Source of the DNA: Mycolicibacterium hassiacum DSM 44199
GTDB taxonomy: Bacteria > Actinomycetota > Actinomycetes > Mycobacteriales > Mycobacteriaceae
NCBI RefSeq assembly: GCF_900603025.1
Contig: NZ_LR026975.1
Coordinates: 3,348,001 to 3,412,000, forward strand
DNA length: 64,000 nt
Direction: 5' to 3'
Shown piece by piece: positions 23,489 to 31,930 of the stretch. A program made the position numbers and the translations under genes. Below the pieces are notes generated by a model. That model searched no databases. It had not been told where the DNA came from and saw nothing but the letters and a program-made list of their open reading frames with translations. Positions within the stretch are counted from its first letter, which is position 1. Every line of letters starts with the position of its first letter.

Positions 23489-24463
23489 TCAGCCGCCGGT
23501 GTTCAGCAGCGGCTTGAGCCGGGTGCAGATGGTTCGGATGTTGCGCATGGTCGCCTCCTCGCTCATCCCGCCCACCGACGCCCAGAAGAAGACGGTCTCG
23601 ACCGGGGCGTCGCCGATCGTCGACTGCACCGCCGCGGCGACCTGCTCCGGGGTGCCGTAGGTGAACCTCCCGAGCGGTCCGGCCCCGTCGCCGCCCAGTA
23701 CCCGCTGCAGGTCGACCGGTTTCGGCTCCGGGCGCCCGGTGCCTTCCACCATGTGCCGGCGGTACGAGTTCAGTTGATACGCCAGGTGTTCGGAGAACTC
23801 CGGCCAGTCGCGTTCCGGGTCGTCGGTGGCGTAGGCCTGCAACGCACCGGCCATCACGCCGGTCTCGATCGAATGTCCCGCCTCGGCCAGCCCGGCCTTG
23901 TACGGCTCCCACAGCGCCGCGTCGATCGACAGCAGCCCCTCCCCCAGCAGACCGGCCCTCCGGGCGCCCTGCGGGCCCTGATACCCCATCCAGATCGGCA
24001 GCCGCTCCTGCACCGGGCCGGGCCGCACCCCGTCCTTGCCCCACAGCTCGCGCAGCCGGCGCGCAGTGTTGTCGGTCTGCCGGTACCGAGCCTGCAGCGA
24101 GGCCCCGAACAGCTCGAATTCCGGTATCCGGTAACCGGTTCCGAGTCCCAGATCCAGCCGGCCGGCGGAGATCAGGTCGACGATCGCGCACTGTTCGGCG
24201 ATCTCGGCGGGGTGGTGCAGCGGTGCGATGAGAATCGCGGTGCCGAGCCGGATGGTCTTGGTGCGGGCGGCGACGGCGGCGGCGAACGTCAGCGGCTGCG
24301 GCAGGTAGTCGTCGTCGAACAGATGGTGTTCGGAGAACCACACCGAGTCGGCACCGAGCCGTTCGGCCTCCTGGCACGCCTCGATGGTGAACCCGTACAG
24401 CCGCGACGGGTCCTGTCGCCACTGCGGCGGATTGCGCAGGTCGAAGTACACCCCGACTTTCAT
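23489..24463 (-). CDS. LLM-class F420/FMN-dependent oxidoreductase
   Basis: A 324-residue luciferase-like monooxygenase domain. FSEHHLFDD near residue 45, RLGTAILIAPLHHPAEIAEQ near 75, and SAGRLDLGLGTGY near 100 are the usual family blocks. The cofactor may be FMN or F420; the sequence alone does not decide. AAAGGA precedes ATG 24463. It is 27 bp downstream of the Rieske oxygenase in a TetR-Rieske-LLM operon, so it probably acts on the same substrate. Confidence 0.88.
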   Translation of the reverse strand: MKVGVYFDLRNPPQWRQDPSRLYGFTIEACQEAERLGADSVWFSEHHLFDDDYLPQPLTFAAAVAARTKTIRLGTAILIAPLHHPAEIAEQCAIVDLISAGRLDLGLGTGYRIPEFELFGASLQARYRQTDNTARRLRELWGKDGVRPGPVQERLPIWMGYQGPQGARRAGLLGEGLLSIDAALWEPYKAGLAEAGHSIETGVMAGALQAYATDDPERDWPEFSEHLAYQLNSYRRHMVEGTGRPEPKPVDLQRVLGGDGAGPLGRFTYGTPEQVAAAVQSTIGDAPVETVFFWASVGGMSEEATMRNIRTICTRLKPLLNTGG

Positions 24464-24490
24464 GCGTGTCCTTTCTGTGCTGTCGCCGCG

Positions 24491-25531
24491 TCAGGCACCG
24501 GCACCGGCCAGCGGTGCGACGCCGTCGATTTCCGGATACCACCGGCGGGACCAGCGCCGCAGTTCCCGGAACGCACGGCCCTCGGCGCTGGCGAGCGCGG
24601 GTGGTTCCTCGAATCGCTGGCGCGTCCAGATCGCGATGTCGTTGGGCAACTGTGCGGTCGCCTGCGCCATCCGGGTGCGCAACACCTCGGGATCGTCGCC
24701 CGGCAGCTTCTCCAGAAACACCGTCTGAAACATATCGCTGACGCCCACGTCGACCGGCGTGGTGCCCAACAGGATCAGCGTGTTCAACGATCCCGACAGC
24801 GCGGTGTAGCTCAGCCCGATGCCGGCGTTCAGGATGGACAACGTGTCACCGTCGTGGCTGTCGGGCTGCCACTCCCGCCAGCGGGAGCCGAAACCGATCT
24901 GGCTGAACCAGTGCTTTTCGTCCTCCCAGCGCCGCAGGAACACCGGGAAGTGCCGCACCCCATGCACGAACCGGAAATGCATGGGATCGGCGGCATTCTC
25001 GACCACCAGCTGCGGGTGCAGGGTCAGCGACTCGAACTTGATCTGCCCGTAGGGAGCGCAGCGGTGATACTCGAGCGCCACGGTGTGCGGCGCGACATCG
25101 GTGAAGATGTTCGGCGGCTCCGAGCCCGGCTTGCGCCCGAGCGCGTCGTGCCAGATGTAGACGACGCCGTCGCGCTCGTGCACCGGCCACACCCGCAGCC
25201 GGCGCGCCTTGTTGGGTCGGTCGGGTTGATACGGGATATGAGTGTTGCGCCCCGCGGGATTCCAGTGCCAGCCGTGGAACGGGCAGACCACACAGTCCCC
25301 TTCCACCCGGCCGCCGTACCCCAAGTGCCCACCCAGATGCCGGCAATGACCGTCGAGGATGCGCAGCGTGCCGCCGCTGTCACGGTAGGCAACCAGCTCG
25401 GAACCGAAGTAGCGCAGCGGCCGCACATCACCCTGCGGGAAATCGGTCGACCAGCCGACCTGGAACCAGCCGGTGGGCATCCAGTGCGGCCGCAGTCGGT
25501 CGCCGGTACGCGGCTCTGCCGCGAGGCTCAT
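24491..25531 (-). CDS. Rieske non-haem iron oxygenase (KshA-like)
   Basis: A 346-residue oxygenase. The Rieske cluster ligands are CRH (in GHCRHLGGH) and CPFH (in CVVCPFHGWHW), about 17 residues apart. The mononuclear iron motif is NAADPMHFRFVHG (about residue 190). Overall layout resembles KshA-type steroid and terpenoid hydroxylases, though slightly shorter. It needs a reductase that is not encoded here. ATG 25531 overlaps the TetR stop (ATGA). The hydroxylation target is unknown; KshA itself would be expected with a different neighbourhood. Confidence 0.9.
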   Translation of the reverse strand: MSLAAEPRTGDRLRPHWMPTGWFQVGWSTDFPQGDVRPLRYFGSELVAYRDSGGTLRILDGHCRHLGGHLGYGGRVEGDCVVCPFHGWHWNPAGRNTHIPYQPDRPNKARRLRVWPVHERDGVVYIWHDALGRKPGSEPPNIFTDVAPHTVALEYHRCAPYGQIKFESLTLHPQLVVENAADPMHFRFVHGVRHFPVFLRRWEDEKHWFSQIGFGSRWREWQPDSHDGDTLSILNAGIGLSYTALSGSLNTLILLGTTPVDVGVSDMFQTVFLEKLPGDDPEVLRTRMAQATAQLPNDIAIWTRQRFEEPPALASAEGRAFRELRRWSRRWYPEIDGVAPLAGAGA

Positions 25532-26118
25532 CGGCTCCCCTCCTCGCTTGTCACCGCCAACTCGGATGCCCCGACCTGGCGCCGAAGCCCGTCGATGAGG
25601 ATGTCCAGGGCTTCGGCGAAGGTGTCGATGTCGGCCTTCCGGCGGGGCCGCCCCGCCAACGCCGCACGCGATCCCAGCCACAGCCAGGTCACCGCGCGGT
25701 AGACCTTGTGCGCCTGGGCCACGGTCAGCCCCTCCCGCTGCAGCGCCGCGATGCCCTCGCGGCGCATCCGGTTGGCGGTGGGCGATTTCGGGGAATGCGC
25801 GATGACGACGTCGTCGAGGCCCGGGTACCGATCCATCAGATCCTGGACGCCGAGCACCTGGGCCCGCAGCGCGAGCCAGCCGTCGCCGCTGTCCGGGTCG
25901 ATCCGGGGCGCCTGTTCGAGGACTCTCTCGACGACCAGCGCGAGCACCTCGTCACGGCCACTGACATGTTTGTACAGCGCACCGACCGAGACGTTCAGCT
26001 CGTCACTGAGTGAACGCATCGTCAAGTCGGCCAGGCTTTTCCGTGCGATGTTCAGGGCGGCATCGACAATCGTCGGTACGTCGAGACGCTCTTCCCGCAG
26101 CTTCGGGCGACCGACCAT
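25528..26118 (-). CDS. TetR-family regulator of the Rieske/LLM operon
   Basis: A 196-residue TetR protein with HTH at about residues 12-55 (TIVDAALNIARKSLADLTMRSL and VSVGALYKHVSGRDEVL) and a C-terminal TetR_C-like helical domain. ATG 26118 is chosen because a -10 box TACCAT ends 6 nt before it (leaderless); the in-frame ATG at 26145 lies inside the dyad. It is first in the operon with the Rieske oxygenase (4-bp overlap) and the LLM oxidoreductase. Autoregulation through the dyad is likely. Confidence 0.9.
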   Translation of the reverse strand: MVGRPKLREERLDVPTIVDAALNIARKSLADLTMRSLSDELNVSVGALYKHVSGRDEVLALVVERVLEQAPRIDPDSGDGWLALRAQVLGVQDLMDRYPGLDDVVIAHSPKSPTANRMRREGIAALQREGLTVAQAHKVYRAVTWLWLGSRAALAGRPRRKADIDTFAEALDILIDGLRRQVGASELAVTSEEGSR

Positions 26119-26124
26119 GCGACT

Positions 26125-26145
26125 ATGGTAAACACTGTTCGCCAT
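26125..26145. promoter_or_regulatory. 21-bp dyad, candidate TetR operator over the -10 box
   Basis: ATGG (26125-26128), AACACTGTT (26131-26139) and CCAT (26142-26145) are all symmetric about 26135, with two unpaired bases between each block. The left block contains the minus-strand -10 TACCAT. The layout suits autorepression by the TetR gene starting at 26118. Confidence 0.55.
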
Positions 26146-26269
26146 TGGGGTCAAGGCCCGGGTTCGTGCAGTTGCGATCGACGGATCGTTCAGCGGACAC
26201 CCTTGACCCACAACGCATTTGCTGCGGTCGCGGCGGCACATCCGGTAGCGGTCCGCCGGCCGCTGACCG

Positions 26270-26740
26270 CTACGGCGGGGGCGGACCGAGAGCGAGGTGA
26301 TGACAGATGTCGGCGAGGGTGGTACGCAGCTCGGCGAGCCGCTCGGGCCCGATGATCGACTCGATCCTCGCGTCGAGCTCCTCGGCGATGGCGGCCGCAT
26401 CGGCGATCAGCGCCCGGCCCCGATCGGTGTAGCGCACGATCTTGGCACGACCGTCGGCCGGATCGGGCACCCGTTCTACGTAACCGAGCTCCTCGAGCTC
26501 GCTCACCAGCTGCCCCACCGCATTCTTCGACACGTCCTGGGCGCGGGCGATGTCGGTGATCCGACTGCCCTCCCACCGGATGAACACCATCAACCGGGCC
26601 AGGGCGGGCCGCAGCCCGGTGTGCCCCATCTCGCGGGCGCGGTCATTGCTGGCGCGCACCATCCACTCACCGAACTCGATCGCGTGCCGCTGCAGCGATT
26701 CGGCCTGAAACTCCAGCACCCGCCGGTCGGTGGTTGACAA
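26270..26740 (-). CDS. MarR-family transcriptional regulator
   Basis: A 156-residue winged-helix MarR protein: helical N-terminus, HTH around ITDIARAQDVSKNAVGQLVSELEELGY (about residues 62-88), and the wing with DPADGRAKIVRYTDRGR. The best start is TTG 26740; other upstream starts are out of frame or closed by stops. It is divergent from the AveC-like gene, with a 16-bp palindrome between them that is probably its operator. MarR proteins typically respond to small lipophilic or phenolic ligands. Confidence 0.9.
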   Translation of the reverse strand: MSTTDRRVLEFQAESLQRHAIEFGEWMVRASNDRAREMGHTGLRPALARLMVFIRWEGSRITDIARAQDVSKNAVGQLVSELEELGYVERVPDPADGRAKIVRYTDRGRALIADAAAIAEELDARIESIIGPERLAELRTTLADICHHLALGPPPP

Positions 26741-26754
26741 TCACCCTCCCATTG

Positions 26755-26770
26755 GTGAAGCTTGCTTCAC
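26755..26770. promoter_or_regulatory. Candidate MarR operator
   Basis: GTGAAGC-TT-GCTTCAC, perfect 7-bp arms around a 2-bp centre. It is 15 bp from the MarR start codon and 34 bp from the proposed start of the AveC-like gene. MarR-type sites commonly have this length and symmetry. Confidence 0.7.
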
Positions 26771-26803
26771 TATATCCCGGGTCGACACGTCGAGGTGTTC
26801 ATC

Positions 26804-27736
26804 GTGCTGCTCGCCCAAGACTTGGTTCCACCCGCCACCGCCGACCCCGCCGGGGTCTGGTTCTTCAACTGGGTGATCCCCATTGCCGGCAGCGTGTTCA
26901 TCGTGCTGGCGGTCGCCGACGTTATCCGCCGTCGCCGCCTCACCTGGGGATTCCTGTTCCTGTTCAACAGCATGGCGGTCTACTGGATGGAGACCATCGG
27001 CGACTGGGGCCAGATGCTGTTCTACAGCCCGGCCTTCGCCCAGCACCACATGCTCGACTGGCTACCGCTCAAGACACCGAACGACCCGCTGTTCATGCCG
27101 TTCGCCTACGCCGTCTACTGGGGCGCGCACGCGCTGCTGGTGCTGTGGCTGAGCCAGTGGCTGTCCTCGCGAATGGGCTGGAGCATGCTCAAATCGATGC
27201 TGGTGCTCGCGATCCCGGTTAACTACGTCTGGGACTTCTTCGTCGAGGGCCTGGCCACCGCGATGGGTTGGTGGACCTACAACCCGGGCATCGGCCCGGT
27301 GCTGGAGTGGGACAGCGGCGGGCGGATCACCCTGCTGTGGACCATCGGCCTGATGTGCACCTGGCCCAACCTGATCGCCTACTGGGCCGGCAAACCACCG
27401 ATCCGCGGGCTGAACCACCTCGAACGATTCGTCGGGCTGCAACGCTTCACCCGACCGAAAGTCCCTGCCGACCAACTGGTTTCCGCCACCACGGGCACCG
27501 ACGGCGGTGTCGGCATCGCCGTCGGTGCCACCGGGGCCCGCAAGACCGCCAGAACCAAGACCCAGGAGTTCGACGACTACCTCAACTACGAGGTCACCAT
27601 CCCCCGCTGGCGCTTCGAATTGATGCGGCTGGGCGCCTGGTTCCTAGGTTTCCAGGTCACCTTCTTTGTGTTCCTGGTGCTGCCACTGGTGGCGCTGCGC
27701 ACCGTGCTCGGCGCCGACAGCCCCTACGTCCCGTAA
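26804..27736 (+). CDS. AveC-like multi-spanning membrane protein
   Basis: A 310-residue integral membrane protein with roughly seven hydrophobic segments, the first at about residues 20-40 and the last near the C-terminus (FQVTFFVFLVLPLVAL). A soluble loop at about residues 215-260 is rich in Thr, Gly and Arg. The pattern resembles the AveC spirocyclase family, whose founder forms the spiroketal of avermectin; mycobacterial relatives have unknown function. GTG 26804 has GAGG 8 nt upstream; the longer TTG frame (26762) starts inside the operator. It is followed 12 bp later by a 58-residue membrane protein. Confidence 0.6.
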   Translation: MLLAQDLVPPATADPAGVWFFNWVIPIAGSVFIVLAVADVIRRRRLTWGFLFLFNSMAVYWMETIGDWGQMLFYSPAFAQHHMLDWLPLKTPNDPLFMPFAYAVYWGAHALLVLWLSQWLSSRMGWSMLKSMLVLAIPVNYVWDFFVEGLATAMGWWTYNPGIGPVLEWDSGGRITLLWTIGLMCTWPNLIAYWAGKPPIRGLNHLERFVGLQRFTRPKVPADQLVSATTGTDGGVGIAVGATGARKTARTKTQEFDDYLNYEVTIPRWRFELMRLGAWFLGFQVTFFVFLVLPLVALRTVLGADSPYVP

Positions 27737-27748
27737 GCGAGGTCCCCG

Positions 27749-27925
27749 ATGGCAGACAACAAGCGCAAGAGCATGAAGGACATGCCGCCCGAGTTCTTTC
27801 TGCCCCCACCCACCCAGGAGGGGCTCTGGCGGGAGACCATCGCCCTGTCGCTCGGCTGCTTCGCTTTCATCATCGTGCTCGCCGTGATCGTCGCACTCAC
27901 CCAGGGCATCGTGGTGCACGTCTAG
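27749..27925 (+). CDS. Small single-span membrane protein (58 residues)
   Basis: Starts MADNKRKSMKDMPPEFFLPP, then has one strongly hydrophobic helix at about residues 31-51 (IALSLGCFAFIIVLAVIVAL) and a short tail. The Lys/Arg-rich N-terminus is likely cytoplasmic. It lies 12 bp after the AveC-like gene with AGCGAGG before the ATG, so the two are co-expressed and may form a complex. Codon third positions are GC-rich like its neighbours, supporting a real gene. No family recognised. Confidence 0.7.
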   Translation: MADNKRKSMKDMPPEFFLPPPTQEGLWRETIALSLGCFAFIIVLAVIVALTQGIVVHV

Positions 27926-27967
27926 CGGCACCCGGAGGTCATTTCATTTCCGGTCAACCCGCCGCGC

Positions 27968-28001
27968 GCGGATCCGCGGCCACGGCTACGCCGTGATCCG
28001 C
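27968..28001. terminator. Hairpin between convergent AveC-like and mce operons
   Basis: Inner stem CACGGC-TAC-GCCGTG with outer arms GCGGAT and ATCCGC and a 7-nt bulge on one side. It ends at the mceF stop codon. There is no T-run, as is usual in mycobacteria. It could limit read-through in both directions. Confidence 0.4.
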
Positions 28002-29455
28002 TACTTGGGCGGCAGCAGCAGCGACTGCCACGACCGGTCCCCGTTCGCCTCGGGGGCCAGGTTCGACTGGGTGTAGACCTTCCCGTCCGGGCCGACGTAC
28101 TTACCGGTGGCCGGGTCGTACTCGACCGCCGCGATCGGCGGAACGGGAGCCGGTGCGGACTCCGGCGGCGGGGCCGGGGTGCCGCCGCCCGGCAGCTGCG
28201 GGATGCCCTGACCCGACAGGGTCGCGTTCGGGTCGCCCTTCCAGTTGTAACCGTCGTTGAGCGGAACGTACTGCTCGTCGCTCTCGCACATCCGCCACGT
28301 CGGGGCGCGCTTGCCGGGCCGGGTGATGCACGGCAGGTTACGGGCACCGCGGACGTTGAACGGCGCGTCCTGCGGCACCCGGCAGTACAGGTCGCCCTCC
28401 GGGCGGTCCGGGTAGTCCTCGAACACCGGCGACCGCTGCTGCTGCGCCGGCAGGAACCCGGTGGTGCAGGGCGGCGGCAGGTTCAGGTTGAGGTTGAAGA
28501 CCAGGTAGTCACCCATGTAGTCCTGTTTGGTGTTCTTCTTCGCCACACCCACCGCCTGGGTGATCGCGGTGCCCTGCGGCAGCAACACCAGCAGCTGCTC
28601 CAGGCTCGGCTGGTAGGCGACGGCCACCTCCCCGACGCTGACCAGGTTCGCCAGCACGACCGGCAGGGTCGGCTGCAGCCGGTCGAACAGGGCGCGCACC
28701 TCCTCAGCCGCACCCGGCCCCTTGTCCAGCAGCCCGGCCACCGCGGTGTCCTGATCGCGCAACTGGCTGGAGATCTCGGCGAGATTCGCGGCCCATGCGC
28801 GGATGGACGGCGCGGTGTCGGTCTGCGAGTTCAGCACCGGCTGCGATTCGTCGACCAGGGTGATCAGCGAATCGAGGTTCTGGCGGGCCTCGGTGGCCAG
28901 CGCGGTGCTGCCCGACACCAGCCGGCGCAGCTCCGGGCCCAGCCCACCGACCGCCTCGTACGCCTCATCGACGACGGTCTGCAGGTTCTCGCGCGGAATC
29001 GCGTCCAGACCACGGTTGGTCAGCTCCAGCACGGTGTTGACATCCGGCGGCACCGAAGTGCGGTCCCGCGGGATGACGTCGCCGTCGCGCAGCTCCGGAC
29101 CCCCGCCGCTGCGCGGGACCAGCTGCACGTACTGCTCCCCCACCGCGGACACACTGTGCACCTCGGCCTCGACGTCGGCCGGGATCCGGACCCCGCTGTC
29201 CAGCGAAAGCACCGCCTGCACACCGGTGTCGGTGAGCGACACGCTTTCGACGATGCCGACCTCCGAGCCGCGGTAGGTGACGTTGGCGCGCGGATACAGC
29301 CCACCGGTCTCGGGCAGCTCGACGGTGACCCGGTACTGCCCGATGCCCACCAGCGCCGGCAGCCGCATGTAACCGAAGACCATGACCCCCAGCGCGGTGG
29401 CGGCCAGCACGCCGAAGATCGTCAGCTGAACGAGGATTCGTCTGGTCAGTCTCAT
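28001..29455 (-). CDS. mceF: MCE family protein MceF
   Basis: 484 residues: an N-terminal transmembrane anchor (about 8-30), an MCE/MlaD domain (about 38-115, LPETGGLYPRANVTYRG), a long helical region to about 330, and a Pro-rich tail. It is the last subunit of the heterohexameric MCE complex that carries lipids across the periplasm to the YrbE permease. ATG 29455 is 1 bp after the mceE stop. The convergent AveC-like pair takes the place where mce-associated (Mas/Mam) genes are often found. Confidence 0.93.
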   Translation of the reverse strand: MRLTRRILVQLTIFGVLAATALGVMVFGYMRLPALVGIGQYRVTVELPETGGLYPRANVTYRGSEVGIVESVSLTDTGVQAVLSLDSGVRIPADVEAEVHSVSAVGEQYVQLVPRSGGGPELRDGDVIPRDRTSVPPDVNTVLELTNRGLDAIPRENLQTVVDEAYEAVGGLGPELRRLVSGSTALATEARQNLDSLITLVDESQPVLNSQTDTAPSIRAWAANLAEISSQLRDQDTAVAGLLDKGPGAAEEVRALFDRLQPTLPVVLANLVSVGEVAVAYQPSLEQLLVLLPQGTAITQAVGVAKKNTKQDYMGDYLVFNLNLNLPPPCTTGFLPAQQQRSPVFEDYPDRPEGDLYCRVPQDAPFNVRGARNLPCITRPGKRAPTWRMCESDEQYVPLNDGYNWKGDPNATLSGQGIPQLPGGGTPAPPPESAPAPVPPIAAVEYDPATGKYVGPDGKVYTQSNLAPEANGDRSWQSLLLPPK

Positions 29456-29456
29456 G

Positions 29457-30605
29457 TCAGGGCCCCTGATCCCAGCGGTAGGGCACCAGCAGCGGATTGC
29501 CGCCGGGCGGCGGGACATGGTGGTTGCACGGGCTCGGCATCTGACCGATGGTGCGGCCCCACTGCAGCTCCAGCCACGTCAGGTTGCACTCGAACCGGGT
29601 GCCGGTGAAGAACCCGGCGTCGATCCGGCTGAGCGTCATGTCGAGGATCAGCGTGAGGTTCGCGTAATCACCCCGCATCCAGTTGGTCAGGGTTTCCTTC
29701 GGGAACGGGAACGTCGGCAGGAAGCTGAGCGCCCGGGTGAGCGCCGGCCCCGAGTTGGCGAGCTCGCGCAACACCGACTGCAGGTCCTTGAGCTCCTGCA
29801 CCAGCGCCTCTTTGGTCTGGTCCACCGACTGCTCGGCCAGCTCGCTGAACCGGCCCAGCTGCGCCAGTGCCTCGGCGACGTTGGCGCGCTGATCCTTGAG
29901 CACCTCGAGCGCTTCGGGGATAGTGCGTAACGCCTTGTCCACCACCGGTTTCTGCTCGGCGAACTGGCCCACCAGGTTGTTGAGGCTCTCCGACGCGGCG
30001 ATGATGTCGTACTTCTGCTCGTCGAGGTAGCCGATGGCCCGGTCGAGTTGCTCGATCAGGCTGCGCAGATCGTTCTCGCGCCCGGCGAACGCCGTGCTGA
30101 GCGCCTCGGTGATGTCCTGCAGGTTGTCGAACCCACCGCCGTTGAGCAGCAGCGCGATTGCCGCCAGGGCCTGCTCGGTGGTCGGATAGGCACCGGACTG
30201 CTCGTAGGAGATCAGCGAGCCCTCCTGCAGCCGGCCTCGCGGCGGCTCGTCGGTCGGCGGCGCGAGCTCGATGTGCTGCGAACCCAGCAGGCTGGTCTGC
30301 CCCAGTTTCGCGGTCGCGTTGGCGGGCAGCTCGACATCCTTGTTCAGCCGCATCGTCACCAGCGCGTGCCAACCCTTGCGCTCGATCCTGGTGACGGTGC
30401 CGACGTTGACATCACCCACCCGGACCCGGGAGTTGGGCTCGATGTTGTCCACGTCGGGCATCTCGGCCTTGACCTCGAACGATCCCGGGCCGAGCCCCTG
30501 CACGCCCGGCAGCGGCAGCGAGTTCAACCCCCGCCAGCCGCTGCACCCAGTGGCGACCAGCGCAATCATGGCGAGCAGTAGCACGATCCTGTTGCGAGCC
30601 ATCAT
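29457..30605 (-). CDS. mceE: MCE family lipoprotein MceE
   Basis: 382 residues with a signal peptide and lipobox (ALVATGC, Cys 21), so the protein is lipid-anchored at the outer face of the membrane, as for Lpr-type MceE proteins. The MCE domain is at about residues 40-120 (VKAEMPDVDNIEPNSRVRVGD) and is followed by coiled helices. It overlaps mceD by ATGA. Role: one subunit of the mce lipid-import complex. Confidence 0.93.
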   Translation of the reverse strand: MMARNRIVLLLAMIALVATGCSGWRGLNSLPLPGVQGLGPGSFEVKAEMPDVDNIEPNSRVRVGDVNVGTVTRIERKGWHALVTMRLNKDVELPANATAKLGQTSLLGSQHIELAPPTDEPPRGRLQEGSLISYEQSGAYPTTEQALAAIALLLNGGGFDNLQDITEALSTAFAGRENDLRSLIEQLDRAIGYLDEQKYDIIAASESLNNLVGQFAEQKPVVDKALRTIPEALEVLKDQRANVAEALAQLGRFSELAEQSVDQTKEALVQELKDLQSVLRELANSGPALTRALSFLPTFPFPKETLTNWMRGDYANLTLILDMTLSRIDAGFFTGTRFECNLTWLELQWGRTIGQMPSPCNHHVPPPGGNPLLVPYRWDQGP

Positions 30606-31930
30606 GATCCCACCCCCGGCGGAAGCATCATGCCCTGCAGGCCGTCAGCCGGGTTGGTGGCGACCGGCGCCTCGGCCGGCAGCGGCGCACCGGGCGGCGG
30701 CGCCTGGCCGGCACCCAGCGGCGAGACCGGCGGCGGAGCCGGTGGCGGCGGGGGCTGGGGCGGGATGTAGTCCGGCCGCAACCAGTCCTCGCTGTAGGTC
30801 ACCTCGTTGGGCCGGGTGGTGGCGCCGACGAACAGGTTCTGCCCGATCGGCGGGAAGTTGTACTGGCGGTTCTTCACGATCGGCGCCAGATACTGCACAC
30901 ACAGCTTCGCCGACTGCTCGGCGCCCAGCCGCGACGCGGCCTGCACCGCGCCGCACAGGAACTGGATCGGGTTGGCGAAGTTGTTGAGCATCGGCACCGC
31001 GCTCACCGCCCCCTGGGCCGGCTGCCAGATGTTGACGTAGTTCTGGAACGTCGTCGGCGCGACGTGCAGGAACTGTTTGACGTCGTCGAGGCTGTCCTGC
31101 AGCGCCTGGGTCACCCCGGCCAGCTTGTCCGACGTGGTGCCCAGCGCCTCCCGGTTCTCGGCCACGAACTCCTGCACCAGCCCCGCCACGTCGTTGAGAT
31201 CGCGCACCGCGTTGGCGACCTCGTCGGGGCTGTCGGCCAACAGCCCGGTCACCGACGCCAGGTTCTGGTTCAACTGCCGCATCAGGTTCGTGCTCTCCTG
31301 CAGCGCCGACACCAGGGTGGCGAGGTTGCGCACCGTGGAGAAGATGTCGGTGCTGTGATCGCCGAGCGCCGAGAACGCCTGCGACAGTTTGATCACGGTC
31401 TCGCGGATGTTCGCGCCCTGACCGCGCAGGTTCTCGGCGGTGGTGTTGATCAGCGCGCCGAGGCTGCTCACCCCGCCGGGTTCGGTGGGTTGCAGTGTCT
31501 CAGCGAGCCTTTCGAGCTGCCGGCGCACCTCGTCCCATTCGACCGGAACCACGGTGCGGTTCTGCGGGATCACCGCCCCGTCCTCCATCACCGGACCACC
31601 GTCGTAGACCGGGGTCAACTGGATGGCGCGCGCGGTGACCAGCGTCGGCGACAGGATCGCGGCGTTCGCGTCGGCGGGCACCTTGTACTTGCCGTCGTAC
31701 CAGAACGTGATCTTCACGTTCTCCGGCTGCGGTTCGATCGCGGTGATCTTGCCGACGTTGACACCCAGGATGCGCACGTCGTCGCCGACGAAGATGCCGT
31801 TGCTGTTCTCGAAGTACGCGACGACGTTGACCCGGTTGCCGCTCTCGGTCGCCCGGAACGCCACGAACACGCCGGCGGCCAGCAGCACCACCAGTGCGGT
31901 GGCCGCCCAGGCCTTCGGGTTACGTATCAC
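30602..31930 (-). CDS. mceD: MCE family protein MceD
   Basis: 442 residues: N-terminal membrane anchor (about 7-25), MCE domain (about 33-115, with FVGDDVRILGVNVGKI), a central amphipathic helical region that should form the tunnel, and a Pro/Ala-rich C-terminus. It overlaps both neighbours by 4 bp (ATGA), indicating translational coupling along the operon. The substrate of this particular mce system is unknown. Confidence 0.93.
   Translation of the reverse strand: MIRNPKAWAATALVVLLAAGVFVAFRATESGNRVNVVAYFENSNGIFVGDDVRILGVNVGKITAIEPQPENVKITFWYDGKYKVPADANAAILSPTLVTARAIQLTPVYDGGPVMEDGAVIPQNRTVVPVEWDEVRRQLERLAETLQPTEPGGVSSLGALINTTAENLRGQGANIRETVIKLSQAFSALGDHSTDIFSTVRNLATLVSALQESTNLMRQLNQNLASVTGLLADSPDEVANAVRDLNDVAGLVQEFVAENREALGTTSDKLAGVTQALQDSLDDVKQFLHVAPTTFQNYVNIWQPAQGAVSAVPMLNNFANPIQFLCGAVQAASRLGAEQSAKLCVQYLAPIVKNRQYNFPPIGQNLFVGATTRPNEVTYSEDWLRPDYIPPQPPPPPAPPPVSPLGAGQAPPPGAPLPAEAPVATNPADGLQGMMLPPGVGS

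Noticed and set aside
26762..26803. Longer N-terminus for the AveC-like gene from TTG 26762
   Set aside because: The TTG lies inside the MarR palindrome; GTG 26804 has a well-spaced GAGG.
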